Shown here: piece after piece, positions 9,669 to 20,400 of the stretch
Position numbering within the stretch: the stretch's first letter is position 1
Layout: every line of letters starts with the position of its first letter
Assembly (NCBI RefSeq): GCF_000230695.2
Contig: NC_020541.1
Location: 186,001 to 250,000, forward strand
Reading direction: 5' to 3'
Length of the DNA stretch: 64,000 bases
Source of the DNA: Rhodanobacter denitrificans
Lineage (GTDB): Bacteria; Pseudomonadota; Gammaproteobacteria; Xanthomonadales; Rhodanobacteraceae
Notes under the pieces: model-generated
Told to the model about the DNA's origin: nothing
Seen by the model: the letters and a program-made list of their open reading frames with translations, nothing else
Database searches by the model: none
Program-made: the position numbers and the translations under genes

Positions 9669-11900
9669 ATGTCCCGTCGTCCGCGCCGTCTGTCCGCCTG
9701 TGCCTTCGCCCTGGCCGTGGTGGCCACTGCCACTGCGGCCGGAGAGCCGCCGGCGCGACCCTGGATGAACACTTCGCTGTCCCCCGATGCGCGCGCGGCG
9801 CTGGTGGTGCAGGCGATGAGCCAGGACGAGAAGTTCCAGCTGATCACCACCGCCTATGGCAGCGCCTCCGACGGCAAGCCGGCGCCGGCCTGCGCGCTGG
9901 GCTCGGCGGCTTGCGCGCCGGCGCTTTCGCGGCTGGGCCTGCCGGCACTGCAGGAGACCGACGCCGGGCTGGGCGTGGCGCGCCCGCTCAACGCGCACAG
10001 CCGCGACGTCGCCACGGCCTTGCCCTCCGGCCTGGCCACGGCGGCCAGCTGGGACCCGGCGGTGGCCGAGGCCGGCGGCGCGATGATCGGCCGCGAGGCG
10101 CACCGCAAGGGCTTCAACGTGCTGCTGGCCGGCGGCGTCAACCTGCTGCGCGACCCGCGCAACGGCCGCAACTTCGAGTACGCCGGCGAGGACCCGCTGC
10201 TGGCCGGCGTGATGGCCGGTCACGCGGTGCGCGGGATCCAGTCGCAGCACGTGGTGTCCACGCTCAAGCACTACGCCGTCAACGACCTGGAAACCGGCCG
10301 CAACACGATGAACGCGAAGCTCGACCGGGTCGCCGCGCGCGAATCGGACCTGCGTGCGTTCGAGATCGCGCTGGGCATCGGTGCGCCTGGCTCGGTGATG
10401 TGCGCGTACAACCGCGTCAACGGCACCTACGCCTGCGAGAACGCATGGCTGCTCGACCAGGTGCTCAAGCGCGACTGGGGCTACCAAGGTTTCGTGATGT
10501 CCGACTGGGGCGCGGTGCACAGCGCGGCGAAGTCGGCGCTGGCCGGGCTCGACCAGGAATCGGCCGGCGAGACGTTCGACCCGCAGGTGTTCTTCGCCGC
10601 GCCGCTGCGTGAGGCGATCGCCAAGGGCGAGGTGCCGCAGGCGCGGCTGGACGACATGGTGCGGCGCATCCTGCGCAGCCTGTTCGCGGTCGGCGCGATC
10701 GACCACCCCGCCAAGGCGGCGCCGATCGACTACGCCGCCGACGCGAAGGTGTCGCAGCACGCCGCCGAGGCCGGCGCGGTGCTGCTGCGCAATCAGGACA
10801 ATCTGCTGCCGTTGGCACGCACGCTGGCCTCGGTGGCGGTGATCGGCGCGCACGCGGACCGGGGCGTGCTGGCCGGCGGCGGCTCGTCGGCGGTGACCGC
10901 CCAAGGCGGCAATGCGGTGCCGGGGCTGGCGCCGACCGTGTGGCCGGGCCCGGTGATGTACCACCCGTCCGCGCCGCTGGCGGCGATCGCCCGCCGCGTC
11001 GGTGGCAAGGCCAGCTACGCCAGCGGCGAGGACATCGCGGCCGCGGCGAAGCTGGCCGCCTCGTCCGCGGTGGCGGTGGTGTTCGTGCAGCAGTGGGCGG
11101 CCGAGTCGTTCGACCGCCCAAGCATGGCGCTGAACGGCCACCAGGATGCGCTGGTCGCCGCCGTCGCCAAGGCCAACCCACGCACCGTGGTGGTGCTGGA
11201 GAACAACGGCCCGGTGGCGATGCCATGGCTGGCGCAGACCGCGGCGGTGCTGGAGGCCTGGTACCCCGGCAACGCCGGCGGCGAGGCGATCGCGCGGCTG
11301 CTGTTCGGCGAAGTGGCCCCGTCCGGCCGGCTGCCGCTCAGCTGGCCGCGCGACGCGTCGCAGCTGCCGCGCCCGGCCATCGCCGGCGCCGGCCTGGCCG
11401 CGATCGGCCTGCCGCCGCAGGGCCAGCCCGCCGATACGGTGGACTACGACATCGAGGGTGCCGACGTCGGCTACCGCTGGTTCCAGCGCCGCGGCAGCGA
11501 GCCGCTGTTCCCGTTCGGCTATGGGCTGGGCTACACCACCTTCGGCTACGGCCCGCTGACCGTCACCACCGATGCGGCCGGCGCGGTGACGGCCTCATTC
11601 GCGGTCACCAACACCGGATCGCGCGCCGGCGCCGACGTGCCGCAGCTCTACGTGCAGTTGCCCGGCGAGCAGGTGTCGCGGCTGGTCGGCTGGCAGAAGC
11701 TGGCGCTGCGGCCGGGCGAGACGAAGCGGGTCCGCCTGGCGCTGCCGGCCGTGCGCTTCGCGCGCTACGACGACCGGGGCCACGGCTGGCGCGTCGCCGC
11801 CGGGACGTACCGACTGCTGCTCGGCCGCTCGTCCGCGCAGATCGAACAGCGGGCGGAACTGCGGCTGCCGGCGGTCTTTCCCGCCGGTGCGCAGCGCTGA
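9669..11900 (+). CDS. Secreted GH3 beta-glucosidase/beta-xylosidase
   Basis: 743 residues. An N-terminal signal peptide (A-C-A-F-A-L-A-V-V-A-T-A-T-A-A-G) is followed by the GH3 barrel with K-H-Y-A-V-N-D and the nucleophile in V-M-S-D-W-G (Asp279), the alpha/beta sandwich domain with F-V-Q-Q-W-A-A-E-S-F-D, and a C-terminal fibronectin III-like domain (TNTGSRAGADVPQLYVQLPG). This is the usual three-domain length for periplasmic beta-glucosidases. The TonB-dependent receptor gene follows 111 bp later in the same direction, a pairing typical of carbohydrate-uptake loci in xanthomonads. ATG at 9669 is chosen because the signal peptide starts there. The exact glycoside is not decidable. Confidence 0.93.
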   Translation: MSRRPRRLSACAFALAVVATATAAGEPPARPWMNTSLSPDARAALVVQAMSQDEKFQLITTAYGSASDGKPAPACALGSAACAPALSRLGLPALQETDAGLGVARPLNAHSRDVATALPSGLATAASWDPAVAEAGGAMIGREAHRKGFNVLLAGGVNLLRDPRNGRNFEYAGEDPLLAGVMAGHAVRGIQSQHVVSTLKHYAVNDLETGRNTMNAKLDRVAARESDLRAFEIALGIGAPGSVMCAYNRVNGTYACENAWLLDQVLKRDWGYQGFVMSDWGAVHSAAKSALAGLDQESAGETFDPQVFFAAPLREAIAKGEVPQARLDDMVRRILRSLFAVGAIDHPAKAAPIDYAADAKVSQHAAEAGAVLLRNQDNLLPLARTLASVAVIGAHADRGVLAGGGSSAVTAQGGNAVPGLAPTVWPGPVMYHPSAPLAAIARRVGGKASYASGEDIAAAAKLAASSAVAVVFVQQWAAESFDRPSMALNGHQDALVAAVAKANPRTVVVLENNGPVAMPWLAQTAAVLEAWYPGNAGGEAIARLLFGEVAPSGRLPLSWPRDASQLPRPAIAGAGLAAIGLPPQGQPADTVDYDIEGADVGYRWFQRRGSEPLFPFGYGLGYTTFGYGPLTVTTDAAGAVTASFAVTNTGSRAGADVPQLYVQLPGEQVSRLVGWQKLALRPGETKRVRLALPAVRFARYDDRGHGWRVAAGTYRLLLGRSSAQIEQRAELRLPAVFPAGAQR

Positions 11901-12011
11901 CCCGATCACACTTCCCTTTCACGCGGAAGTCCGCTGTATGACAATACGGCGGCGACGCGTGCCGGCGTGGACCGGCCGCGGCGTCCTCCCTCCGCCATTC
12001 AAGGACCGACC

Positions 12012-14255
12012 ATGCACGTCGCCACTTCGTTGCGTCTCGCCGTACTCGCCGCCAGCATCGCCGCCGCGCTGCCGCTGGGCGCCGCCATGGCGCAGCAGGC
12101 CGCGCCGGCCAAGCCGCAGCCGGCCAAGACCACCGAACTGCAGACGGTGAACGTCACCGCCTCCAAGCGGGTGGAGAACATGCAGAAGGTGCCGATGGCG
12201 CTGACCGTGCTGACGCCGGACAAGCTGGCGGCGTTCGGCCAGTCCGGCGACACCGTGCTGCAGCTCGCCTCGCGCGCGCCCAGCGTATACGCCGAGACCT
12301 CCTACGGCCGCGAGTTCCCGCGCTTCTACATCCGCGGCCTGGGCAACAGCGACTTCGACCTCAACGCCTCGCAGCCGGTGTCGATGGTGTACGACGACAT
12401 CGTGCAGGAGAACCCGATCCTGAAGGGCTTCCCGCTGTTCGACCTGGCCCAGGTCGAAGTGCTGCGCGGCCCGCAGGGCACGCTGTTCGGGCGCAACTCG
12501 CCGGCCGGCGTGATCAAGTTCGAGTCGGTGCGCCCGAGCCAGGAAACCAGCGGTTACGCGCGCGTCTCCTATGGCTCGCTCGGCACCGCGAATGCCGAGG
12601 CCGCGCTGGGCGGTTCGCTGGGCGGGCACTGGTCCGGCCGCGTCTCCGCACTGGCGCAGCACCGCAACGACTGGATCGACAACACCTTTACCGGCCAGAA
12701 AAACGCGCTGGGCGGCTACGACGACCGCGCCGTGCGGCTGCAGGCGCTGTACGAGGACGGCGGCTTCAGCGCGCTGATCAACGGCCACGCGCGTTGGCTG
12801 GAGGGCAGCGCGATGGTCAACCGCGCCAATGCGATCGAGCTGGGCGATCCCAGCTTCGTGCCCGGCTTCGACCGCGACAAGGTGGCGCAGGACGGCCGCA
12901 ACAAGCAGCACCTGTTCAGCTGGGGCAGCAACCTGCATCTGGCATGGAACCTGGGCGACCTGACCTTCACCTCGATCACCGGGCTGGAACGCGCCACCAC
13001 CTACAGCCTCGGCGACGTCGACGGCGGCTACGGCGCAGTGTTCCACCCGCCGATGGGCCCGGGCTTCATCCCGTTCCCGGTCGAGACCGCCGACGCGCTG
13101 CCGCACGACCGCCAGATCACCCAGGAATTCCGCCTGGCCAGCAACGGCCAGGACAAGCTGAACTGGCAGGTCGGCGCCTACTGGTTCGACGAAGACATCG
13201 CGATCAGCAACTTCGACTACGCCACGTTCAACAACCACGCGCTGGACGGCTACGCCATGCAGACCCAGCGCACCAAGGCGTGGGCGCTGTTCGGCTCGGC
13301 CAACTACCAGCTCGCCGACGACTTCGAGCTGCGCGCCGGCGCGCGCTGGTCGCACGACTCGCGCGACTTCAAGGTGGACCGCGTGCTGTCGCCGATCGGC
13401 GGCGGCCCGCTGCAATTGACCGCGCAGCCGCACGACGCGCGCTGGAGCGGCGACCTCACCGGCACCTGGACGCTGAACCCGAACGTCAACGTGTACGCGC
13501 GCGTCGCCAACGGCTTCCGCGCGCCCAGCGTGCAGGGCCGCGTGCTGTTCGCCGACTTCATCTCGCAAGCCAAGCCCGAGACGATCACCAGCTACGAGCT
13601 GGGCGTGAAGACCACCGGCATGGACAACCATGTGCGCTTCAACGCGGATGTGTACGGCTACAACATGCACAACCAGCAACTCACCGCGGTGGGCGGCGAC
13701 ATCAACGTCACCCGCCTGATCAACGCGAAGAAGACCGAGGGCTATGGCGCCGAGTTCGACCTGGAGGCCTACCTCACGCCGAACTTCGTGCTCACCGCCG
13801 GCGGCAGCTACAACTTCACCCAGCTGCAGGACCCGGGCCTGGCGGTGGCCGTGTGCGGCTCCGGCTGCACCGTGCTCGACCCGCTGAACGCCGCCGGCAA
13901 TGCGCTGGTCGACGGCAACACCCTGCCGAACGCGCCGAAGTGGATCGGCACGCTCACCGCGCGCTACGGCATCCCCTACGGCGAGAGCGGCGAGTTCTTC
14001 GTCTACACCGACTGGAACTACCGCAGCGAAGTGAACTTCTTCCTGTACGACTCGGCCGAGTTCAGGGGCAAGCCGCTGCTCGAGGGCGGCGTGCGGCTCG
14101 GCTACAACTGGGACTACGGCCGCCGCGAGGTCGCCCTGTACGGCCGCAACATCACCGACAAGCGGGCGATCACCGGCGCGATCGACTTCAACAACCGCAC
14201 CGCCTTCGTCAACGACCCGCGCATCATCGGCGTGGAGTTCCGCGCCGAGCTGTAA
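12012..14255 (+). CDS. TonB-dependent outer-membrane receptor
   Basis: 747 residues. Signal peptide (ending A-A-M-A-Q), a TonB-box-like segment (LQTVNVTASKR), a plug domain with V-L-R-G-P-Q-G-T-L-F-G-R-N, and a long beta-barrel ending in a V-E-F-R-A-E-L strand suitable for outer-membrane assembly. It should import a large substrate using TonB-ExbBD energy. Next to the GH3 glycosidase the likely cargo is an oligosaccharide, but the barrel alone does not show this and siderophore uptake is not excluded. The ATG at 12012 precedes the signal peptide. Confidence 0.93.
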   Translation: MHVATSLRLAVLAASIAAALPLGAAMAQQAAPAKPQPAKTTELQTVNVTASKRVENMQKVPMALTVLTPDKLAAFGQSGDTVLQLASRAPSVYAETSYGREFPRFYIRGLGNSDFDLNASQPVSMVYDDIVQENPILKGFPLFDLAQVEVLRGPQGTLFGRNSPAGVIKFESVRPSQETSGYARVSYGSLGTANAEAALGGSLGGHWSGRVSALAQHRNDWIDNTFTGQKNALGGYDDRAVRLQALYEDGGFSALINGHARWLEGSAMVNRANAIELGDPSFVPGFDRDKVAQDGRNKQHLFSWGSNLHLAWNLGDLTFTSITGLERATTYSLGDVDGGYGAVFHPPMGPGFIPFPVETADALPHDRQITQEFRLASNGQDKLNWQVGAYWFDEDIAISNFDYATFNNHALDGYAMQTQRTKAWALFGSANYQLADDFELRAGARWSHDSRDFKVDRVLSPIGGGPLQLTAQPHDARWSGDLTGTWTLNPNVNVYARVANGFRAPSVQGRVLFADFISQAKPETITSYELGVKTTGMDNHVRFNADVYGYNMHNQQLTAVGGDINVTRLINAKKTEGYGAEFDLEAYLTPNFVLTAGGSYNFTQLQDPGLAVAVCGSGCTVLDPLNAAGNALVDGNTLPNAPKWIGTLTARYGIPYGESGEFFVYTDWNYRSEVNFFLYDSAEFRGKPLLEGGVRLGYNWDYGRREVALYGRNITDKRAITGAIDFNNRTAFVNDPRIIGVEFRAEL

Positions 14256-14427
14256 ACCGTATCCCGCCGCGCCGGTGCCCGGCGCGGCGGCGCATCGCAC
14301 CGCCCGCGCCGTGGCCCGCGCCCGCCATGCAAGCGGCGCGCGGCCATGCCAAGATGCAGGTCGGCCGCTGCCCGCGAGGATGCCGAGGGGAGTCCGCGGG
14401 GGGCGCCCGATGCAAGGGATTGAACAC

Positions 14428-16425
14428 ATGCGTACATGGTGCGAAGGGGCCATCCGCCGCTGCGGCATGCTGCTGCTGGCCGGCCTGGGGTTGGCGGGAA
14501 TGTCGGCGGCACGCGCGGCCAGCCTCGATCCGGCGATGCTGCCGAAGATCCAGGCGGCCACCTTCGAGGTGGTGCAGGCCAAGCCGGCCGGCGACCCGCT
14601 GAGCTACGAGCGGCCGCTGCCGCTGGAGCAGCTGCCCTACCAGGAGCGTACCGACAAGTACTATTCGATCGGTACCGCGTTCGCGATCGGCCACAACCGC
14701 TACGTCACCGCCGGCCACGTGCTGCTGGCCGGCGCGGACAGCCTGTGGGGGCCGCCCGAACTGCGCGACGCCGCCGGCCGGGTGTACCCGATCGGCAAGA
14801 TCGAGAAGTTCTCGCTGGGCAAGGATTTCGTGGTGTTCACGCTGGCGCAGCCACCGGCAGGCGACGCGGCGCTGGCGATCGAGACCAGTCCGGCGCTCAA
14901 CCAGGTGGTCTACGCGGTGGGCAACGCGCTGGGCACCGGTGTGGTGATCCGCGATGGCCTGTACACCTCCGACACGCCGGAACAGGAGAACGGTGCCTGG
15001 AAGTGGATGCGCTTCTCCGCCGCCGCCTCGCCCGGCAACAGCGGCGGCCCGCTGCTGGACAAGGACGGCAAGCTGATCGGCGTGGTGCTGATGAAGTCGG
15101 CCAACGAGAACCTCAACTACGCGCTGCCGATCCACGAGGTGCTGGACGCACCGGCCGGCCGGGCCGTCATGGAGTCGCGCCTCGCCTACCAGCTCGACCT
15201 GTTCGACACGATCCAGAACGGCCAGCTCAAGGCGCAGTTCGCGCTGCCCGCCGGCCTGGGCGATTTCTACCGCGAATTCCAGTCGCGCATGGACGCCAAC
15301 AGCGACGCGCAGCTGAAGGCGCTGCTGGCCAAGGAGTCCGCCAACCTGTTCCCGAACGGCGCGGGCTCGGCACGCCTGCTGCACCAGCAGACGCAACTGA
15401 ACGGCTTTCCCACCCTGATCGTGCGTGGCAGCGACGGCGAATGGCGGCGTGTCGGCGAGCAGACGCAGTATTTCGCGCTGGACGGCAACGGCTACGTGGC
15501 GACCGGCGGGGTTGCCCGCAACGGGCTGGTCCGTCTGCGCCGGCCCGACGGGATGGCCGCGGCGACGTTCTACGGCGACGCGAAGTCGCGCATGGACCTG
15601 CTGGCGCGCACCGGCATGTTCCAGCGCGCGGTCGCCGGCGAAAAGGTGAAGATCACCTCGCTGGGCAAGCCTGTCCGCGAATCGACCCACGTCGACCGCT
15701 GGCAGCGATCCTGGCGCATCGGCGTGTGGCCGCTGCCCTACGCAAACGCCTTCGTGGTGACGTATTCGCTGCCGGTGCCGGACGGCAGCGTGATGCTGGT
15801 GCGCTTCACGCCGCCCTCCCACGAGCACGACACGATGCTCGACCTGGACGAGATCAGCAGCTTTGTCCACGTCACCTACCAGGGCACCCTGGCGCAGTGG
15901 AAGGACTTCCTCGGCAACCCGGCACTGCAGCCGGCCGCGCTCAGGAACATCCGCATCGGCTTCGACTATGACCGTCGTTTCAGCTATGCCTCGCAACGGG
16001 TGGCGTTCTCTTACCCGTCCTCGCTGCAGCCGGTCAAGCCGGACAACCTGCTGTGGCTCGGTTTCCGCTTCTTCCTGGACGGCGGCAAGCCGGTGTGGGA
16101 CGTCGGCGACGTGGACATCTGGAAGGACTCGGCCTCCGACGACCACAACAACGTCAATGTCCAGCGCTACGTCGCGCCGCCGCCCGGGCTGGACGACGAC
16201 CTGAGCAGCCGCTGGCGCAAGCTGTCGGAGCGGCAGTATCCCTACAATGCCGTGGCGCGCTACGAGAACGACCTGATGATGATCAACGCCGTGGTCGCCC
16301 CGGCCGGGCCGCCGTCCACGGTGCTGTACACCGCCTTCTACGGCACCGCGGGCACCCAGCCCCAAGCCGACATGAAAGGCAAGCTCGACCTGCTGACGAA
16401 GGACATGCGGGTCACGGAACATTGA
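14428..16425 (+). CDS. Secreted trypsin-like serine protease with a large C-terminal extension
   Basis: About 665 residues with a signal peptide (M-L-L-L-A-G-L-G-L-A-G-M-S-A-A-R-A). The protease domain has all three catalytic residues: His97 in V-T-A-G-H, Asp133 in G-K-D-F-V-V-F and Ser205 in P-G-N-S-G-G-P, as in DegP/S1-type enzymes. No PDZ domain is evident; instead about 400 residues follow, probably beta-rich, which I do not recognise. An in-frame ATG at 14410 is an equally placed alternative start. It is probably exported to the periplasm or beyond. Substrate unknown; the gene stands between the TonB receptor and a lipase-like hydrolase. Confidence 0.82.
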   Translation: MRTWCEGAIRRCGMLLLAGLGLAGMSAARAASLDPAMLPKIQAATFEVVQAKPAGDPLSYERPLPLEQLPYQERTDKYYSIGTAFAIGHNRYVTAGHVLLAGADSLWGPPELRDAAGRVYPIGKIEKFSLGKDFVVFTLAQPPAGDAALAIETSPALNQVVYAVGNALGTGVVIRDGLYTSDTPEQENGAWKWMRFSAAASPGNSGGPLLDKDGKLIGVVLMKSANENLNYALPIHEVLDAPAGRAVMESRLAYQLDLFDTIQNGQLKAQFALPAGLGDFYREFQSRMDANSDAQLKALLAKESANLFPNGAGSARLLHQQTQLNGFPTLIVRGSDGEWRRVGEQTQYFALDGNGYVATGGVARNGLVRLRRPDGMAAATFYGDAKSRMDLLARTGMFQRAVAGEKVKITSLGKPVRESTHVDRWQRSWRIGVWPLPYANAFVVTYSLPVPDGSVMLVRFTPPSHEHDTMLDLDEISSFVHVTYQGTLAQWKDFLGNPALQPAALRNIRIGFDYDRRFSYASQRVAFSYPSSLQPVKPDNLLWLGFRFFLDGGKPVWDVGDVDIWKDSASDDHNNVNVQRYVAPPPGLDDDLSSRWRKLSERQYPYNAVARYENDLMMINAVVAPAGPPSTVLYTAFYGTAGTQPQADMKGKLDLLTKDMRVTEH

Positions 16426-16487
16426 TGCCAGTCCCGGCCCGGCGCATGCGGCGGCGCCGGGCCACCAAAACGGACGCGGAACCACCC

Positions 16488-17366
16488 ATGCGCGCGGCAC
16501 TGCAGAACCGTCCTGCGGACGGCACCGAACACACGTCCTGGCTCGCCATGGCCGACGGCCAGCCGCTGTTCCTGCGCGACTGGCCGCTGGCCCGGTCGCG
16601 CGGCGCGGTGCTGCTGGTGCACGGGCTGGGCGAGCACGGCGGCCGCTACGAGCGCCTGGCGCAGTGGTTCAACCAGCGCGGCTACGCCGTGCGCGGCTAC
16701 GACCAGCGCGGCCACGGCCAGACCCCGGGCCGGCGCGGCGGCCTGCGCCACGGCGACGACCTGCTGGAAGACCTCGCCACCGTCTACCACGACTACGCCA
16801 ACGGCCTGCCGTATCCGCCGCTGCTGCTCGGCCACAGCATGGGTGGGCTGGTTGCCCTGCGCGCGGTGCTGGACGGCCGCGTCGCACCGCCGGCGCTGGT
16901 GCTGTCCTCGCCGGCGCTGCGCAGTTGGGAATCGCCGCGGATGATCGCGCTGGCGCGCCTGCTCGCCCGCCTCGCGCCGAGCTTGCCGCTGCGCAGCGGG
17001 CTGGATTTCGACCAGCTCTCGCACGACCGCCAGGTGGTCGCCGACTATCGTCGCGACCCGCTGCGGCACGGCTGGATCACGCCGCGGCTGGCCGACTTCA
17101 TCTTCCGCGACGGCGCCCGCTGCATCGCCGACGCCGCCACGCTTGCGCTGCCGACCCTGCTGCTGGTGGCCGACAGCGACGGCCTGGTCGATCCCGCCGG
17201 CAGCCGCGCGTTCGCGCGCAAGGCCGCCTCCAGCGGGCGGCTGACCACCCGCTTCTTCTCCACGCTGTATCACGAGCTGTTCAACGAGGCCGAGCCAGGG
17301 CGCGGCCAGGTGCTGATGCAGCTGGGCGACTGGCTGGGCCGGCAGGACGTGTCGACGCCGCGTTGA
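16488..17366 (+). CDS. Alpha/beta hydrolase, monoacylglycerol-lipase-like
   Basis: 292 residues without an obvious signal peptide. It has the serine aminopeptidase/Hydrolase_4 arrangement: oxyanion segment V-H-G-L-G-E-H-G-G-R-Y, nucleophile elbow G-H-S-M-G-G (Ser117), acid Asp231 in V-A-D-S-D-G-L-V-D, and His262 in Y-H-E-L-F-N-E. The last motif is characteristic of monoglyceride lipases and lysophospholipases. It likely hydrolyses monoacylglycerols or lysophospholipids in the cytoplasm; the natural substrate is not shown. It follows the protease gene by 62 bp and may share its transcript. Confidence 0.85.
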   Translation: MRAALQNRPADGTEHTSWLAMADGQPLFLRDWPLARSRGAVLLVHGLGEHGGRYERLAQWFNQRGYAVRGYDQRGHGQTPGRRGGLRHGDDLLEDLATVYHDYANGLPYPPLLLGHSMGGLVALRAVLDGRVAPPALVLSSPALRSWESPRMIALARLLARLAPSLPLRSGLDFDQLSHDRQVVADYRRDPLRHGWITPRLADFIFRDGARCIADAATLALPTLLLVADSDGLVDPAGSRAFARKAASSGRLTTRFFSTLYHELFNEAEPGRGQVLMQLGDWLGRQDVSTPR

Positions 17367-17462
17367 ACGCCGCCCCGCCGCAAGACGCGCGCCCGATCCA
17401 CGCCTTCAAGGCGCCATGAATTGCGGCGATACTCCCATGCAAACCTACAGGGGGAAGGTTTC

Positions 17463-20400
17463 ATGTCGCGTCGATCGTACGAGTGCCTTTCGCGCCGGGT
17501 CTTGTCCCGCGTCCTGATCAGCTTGCTGCTGGGCCTGCTGCTGGCGGCCTGCCATCGCGGACCCGACCACGGCAAGCCGGTCCTGCAGGGCGCGCCGGCC
17601 GGCAGCGCTTCCGCGCCGGCGCCGGCAAGAACGGAGTTCGCGCTGGTCTCGGCCAGTTCGCAGGCCAGCGATTCGCGCACCGCGCTGACCTTGCGCTTCA
17701 ACGCCACGCTGGCCTCGGCGCAGGCGTTCGACACGCTGATCGCGGTGACCGGCCCGAACGGCGAAGCGGTCAGCGGCAGCTGGAGCCTCGACAACGACGG
17801 CAAGACGCTGAGCTTCCCGTTCGTGCAGGCGAATACGCGCTATGCGGTGCAGCTGAAGGCCGGCCTGCTTGCTGCCGACGGCCGCACCCTCGGCCACGAG
17901 GTGAAGCACGACGTGTACTCCGGCAACCTGCCGGCAGCGGTCGGCTTCGCCTCGCACGGCAGCGTGCTGCCGGCGCGCGGCACCCGCGGCCTGCCGCTGG
18001 TGTCGATGAACGTGCACGACGCCGACGTGGAGTTCTTCCGCGTGCGCGACGACGCGCTGTCGGACCTGTTCTGCAGCTACCCGCGCAACGGCCATCGCGA
18101 CAGCTATGAACTCGACCACGACGTGGCCTACTACAACAGCTGCGGCGAGGGCGACGAGCGGCGCAGCCGGGTGCCGATCACCCAGCTGGCCGACTCGGTC
18201 TACGCCAACCACTACACGCTGGGCGGCGAGCCGAACGAGCGCACCGTGACCTACCTGCCGGTGCAGAACATCAAGGAACTGGCTACGCCTGGCGTGTACA
18301 TGGCGGTGGTCAAGGCCGGCGGCACGTTCAAGGACGGCTACGACACTGCCACCTTCTTCGTCAGCGACCTCGGCCTGCACCTGCGCGTGTACCGCGACAA
18401 CGTGCTGCTGCACGTGGCCTCGCTGCGCGACGGCACGCCGGTGAATGCGGTGGACATCGAGATCCGCGATGCGGCCGGGCGCAGCAAGCTCAAGGCCGTG
18501 ACCGGCGCCGACGGCAACGCGCTGCTCGCGTACAAGGCCAAGGCCTCCGACGTGCTGGTGGCGCGCCACGGCAAGGACGTCTCGGTGCTGCCGTTCAACC
18601 GGCCGGCGCTGGACGTGTCCAACTTCGACATCAGCGGCCGCAGGCAGGCGCCGTTCGAGGTCTACGCCTGGTCCGGCCGCGACCTGTACCGTCCCGGCGA
18701 GACGCTGCGCGCCTCGGCGCTGCTGCGCGACGACGACGGCAAGCCGATGAAGGCGCAGTCGCTGTTCGTGCGGGTGAAGCAGCCGGACGGCCGTACCCTG
18801 GTGGAAAAGCGGCTGGAGCCGCAGCAGCTCAACTACTTCGAGCTGAGCCAGGCGATCCCGGCCGACGCGCCGACCGGTTTGTGGCAACTGGAATTTCGCC
18901 TCGATCCTTCGGCCAAGGAGACCGTGCAGGCGTTCCCGTTCCACGTCGAGGAGTTCCTGCCCGAGCGGCTCAAGGTGGATCTGTCCAGCCCGCAGCAGCG
19001 GCTGGCGCCGGGCGAGCCGCTGAAGCTGAAGGTCGCCTCCAGCTACCTGTACGGCGCGCCGGCCGACGGCAACCGTTTCACCGCGAAACTGCTGGTGGCG
19101 CCGGACGTGCATCCGGTGGCGGCGATGAAGGACACCTTCTTCGGCAACCCGCTGGTCGAGCTGCCGAAGAGCGCCGACGACGTGGTCGACGCCAAGCTCG
19201 ACGCGCAAGGCGTGCTGGAGCAGGACGTGGCGCTGCCCGACGACGTGAAACCGGTCGCGCCGCTGGCGGTGACCCTGTCCGGCAGCGTGTACGAGAGCGG
19301 CGGCCGCGCGGTGACGCGGCTGCTCAAGCGCACCTACTGGCCGGCCGACGCGCTGGTCGGCGTGCGCCCGCTGTTCGATCCGAAGCAGGGCGCCGAGAGC
19401 GAGGCGCCGGCCGGCTTCGAGATCGTGCGCGCGAATGCGAATGGCGAACGGGTCGCCGGCGCGCATTTGAAAGTGCGCCTGCAGCGCGAGCTGCGCGATT
19501 TCTACTGGCTGTATGAGCGCAGCGGCGGCTGGCAGTCGAATGCGAACCAGCGCCTGCAGCTGATCGAGGAAAAGGACATCGACGTGGCCGCCGGCAAATC
19601 GGCCCACGTCGAATTCCCGGTGCAATGGGGCAGCTACCGCGTCGAGGTGTACGACCCGGCCACCAAGCTCACCACGGTGTTCCCGTTCTTCGCCGGCTAC
19701 AGCTGGGACGACGAGAACCTGGGCAAGGAGGCACGCCCGGACAAGGTCAAGCTGCAGCTGGACAAGGCGCGCTACCGCGCCGGCGACCGCATGAAGGTCA
19801 CGGTGACGCCGCCGCACGACGGGCCCGGTGTGCTGCTGGTGGAATCGGACCACCTGCTCTACACGAAGAACATCGACGCGAAAGCCGGTGCCACCTTCGA
19901 GATCCCGGTGACCAAGGAGTGGGAGCGCCACGACGTCTACGTGACCGCCCTGGTGTTCCGCGGCGGCGAGGCGGCCGAGCACACCACGCCGGCGCGCGCG
20001 ATGGGCGTCGAGTACGTGGCGATGGACCGCAACGACCGGCGCGTCCCGCTGAAGCTCGACGCGCCCGCGCTGATGCGCCCGGGCAACCCGCTCGAGGTCG
20101 GCGTGCAGGCCACTGGCCTGGCCGGGCAGCAGGCCTTCGTCACGCTGTCCGCGGTCGACCAGGGCGTGCTCAACATCACCAATTACCCGGTGCCCGACGC
20201 GTGGGCGTGGCTGTTCGCCAAACGTGCATTGAGCGTGGATGCGTACGACCTGTACAGCCGCCTCATCGAGGCGATGGACGGCGCCGAGGCGAAGCTGCGC
20301 TACGGCGGCGACATGAGCGGCGCGGCGTTGCCGAAGGCCACCCGGCTCAACCCGAAGGTGCAGATCGTCGACCTGTTCGCCGGCCCGGTGGCGTTCGACG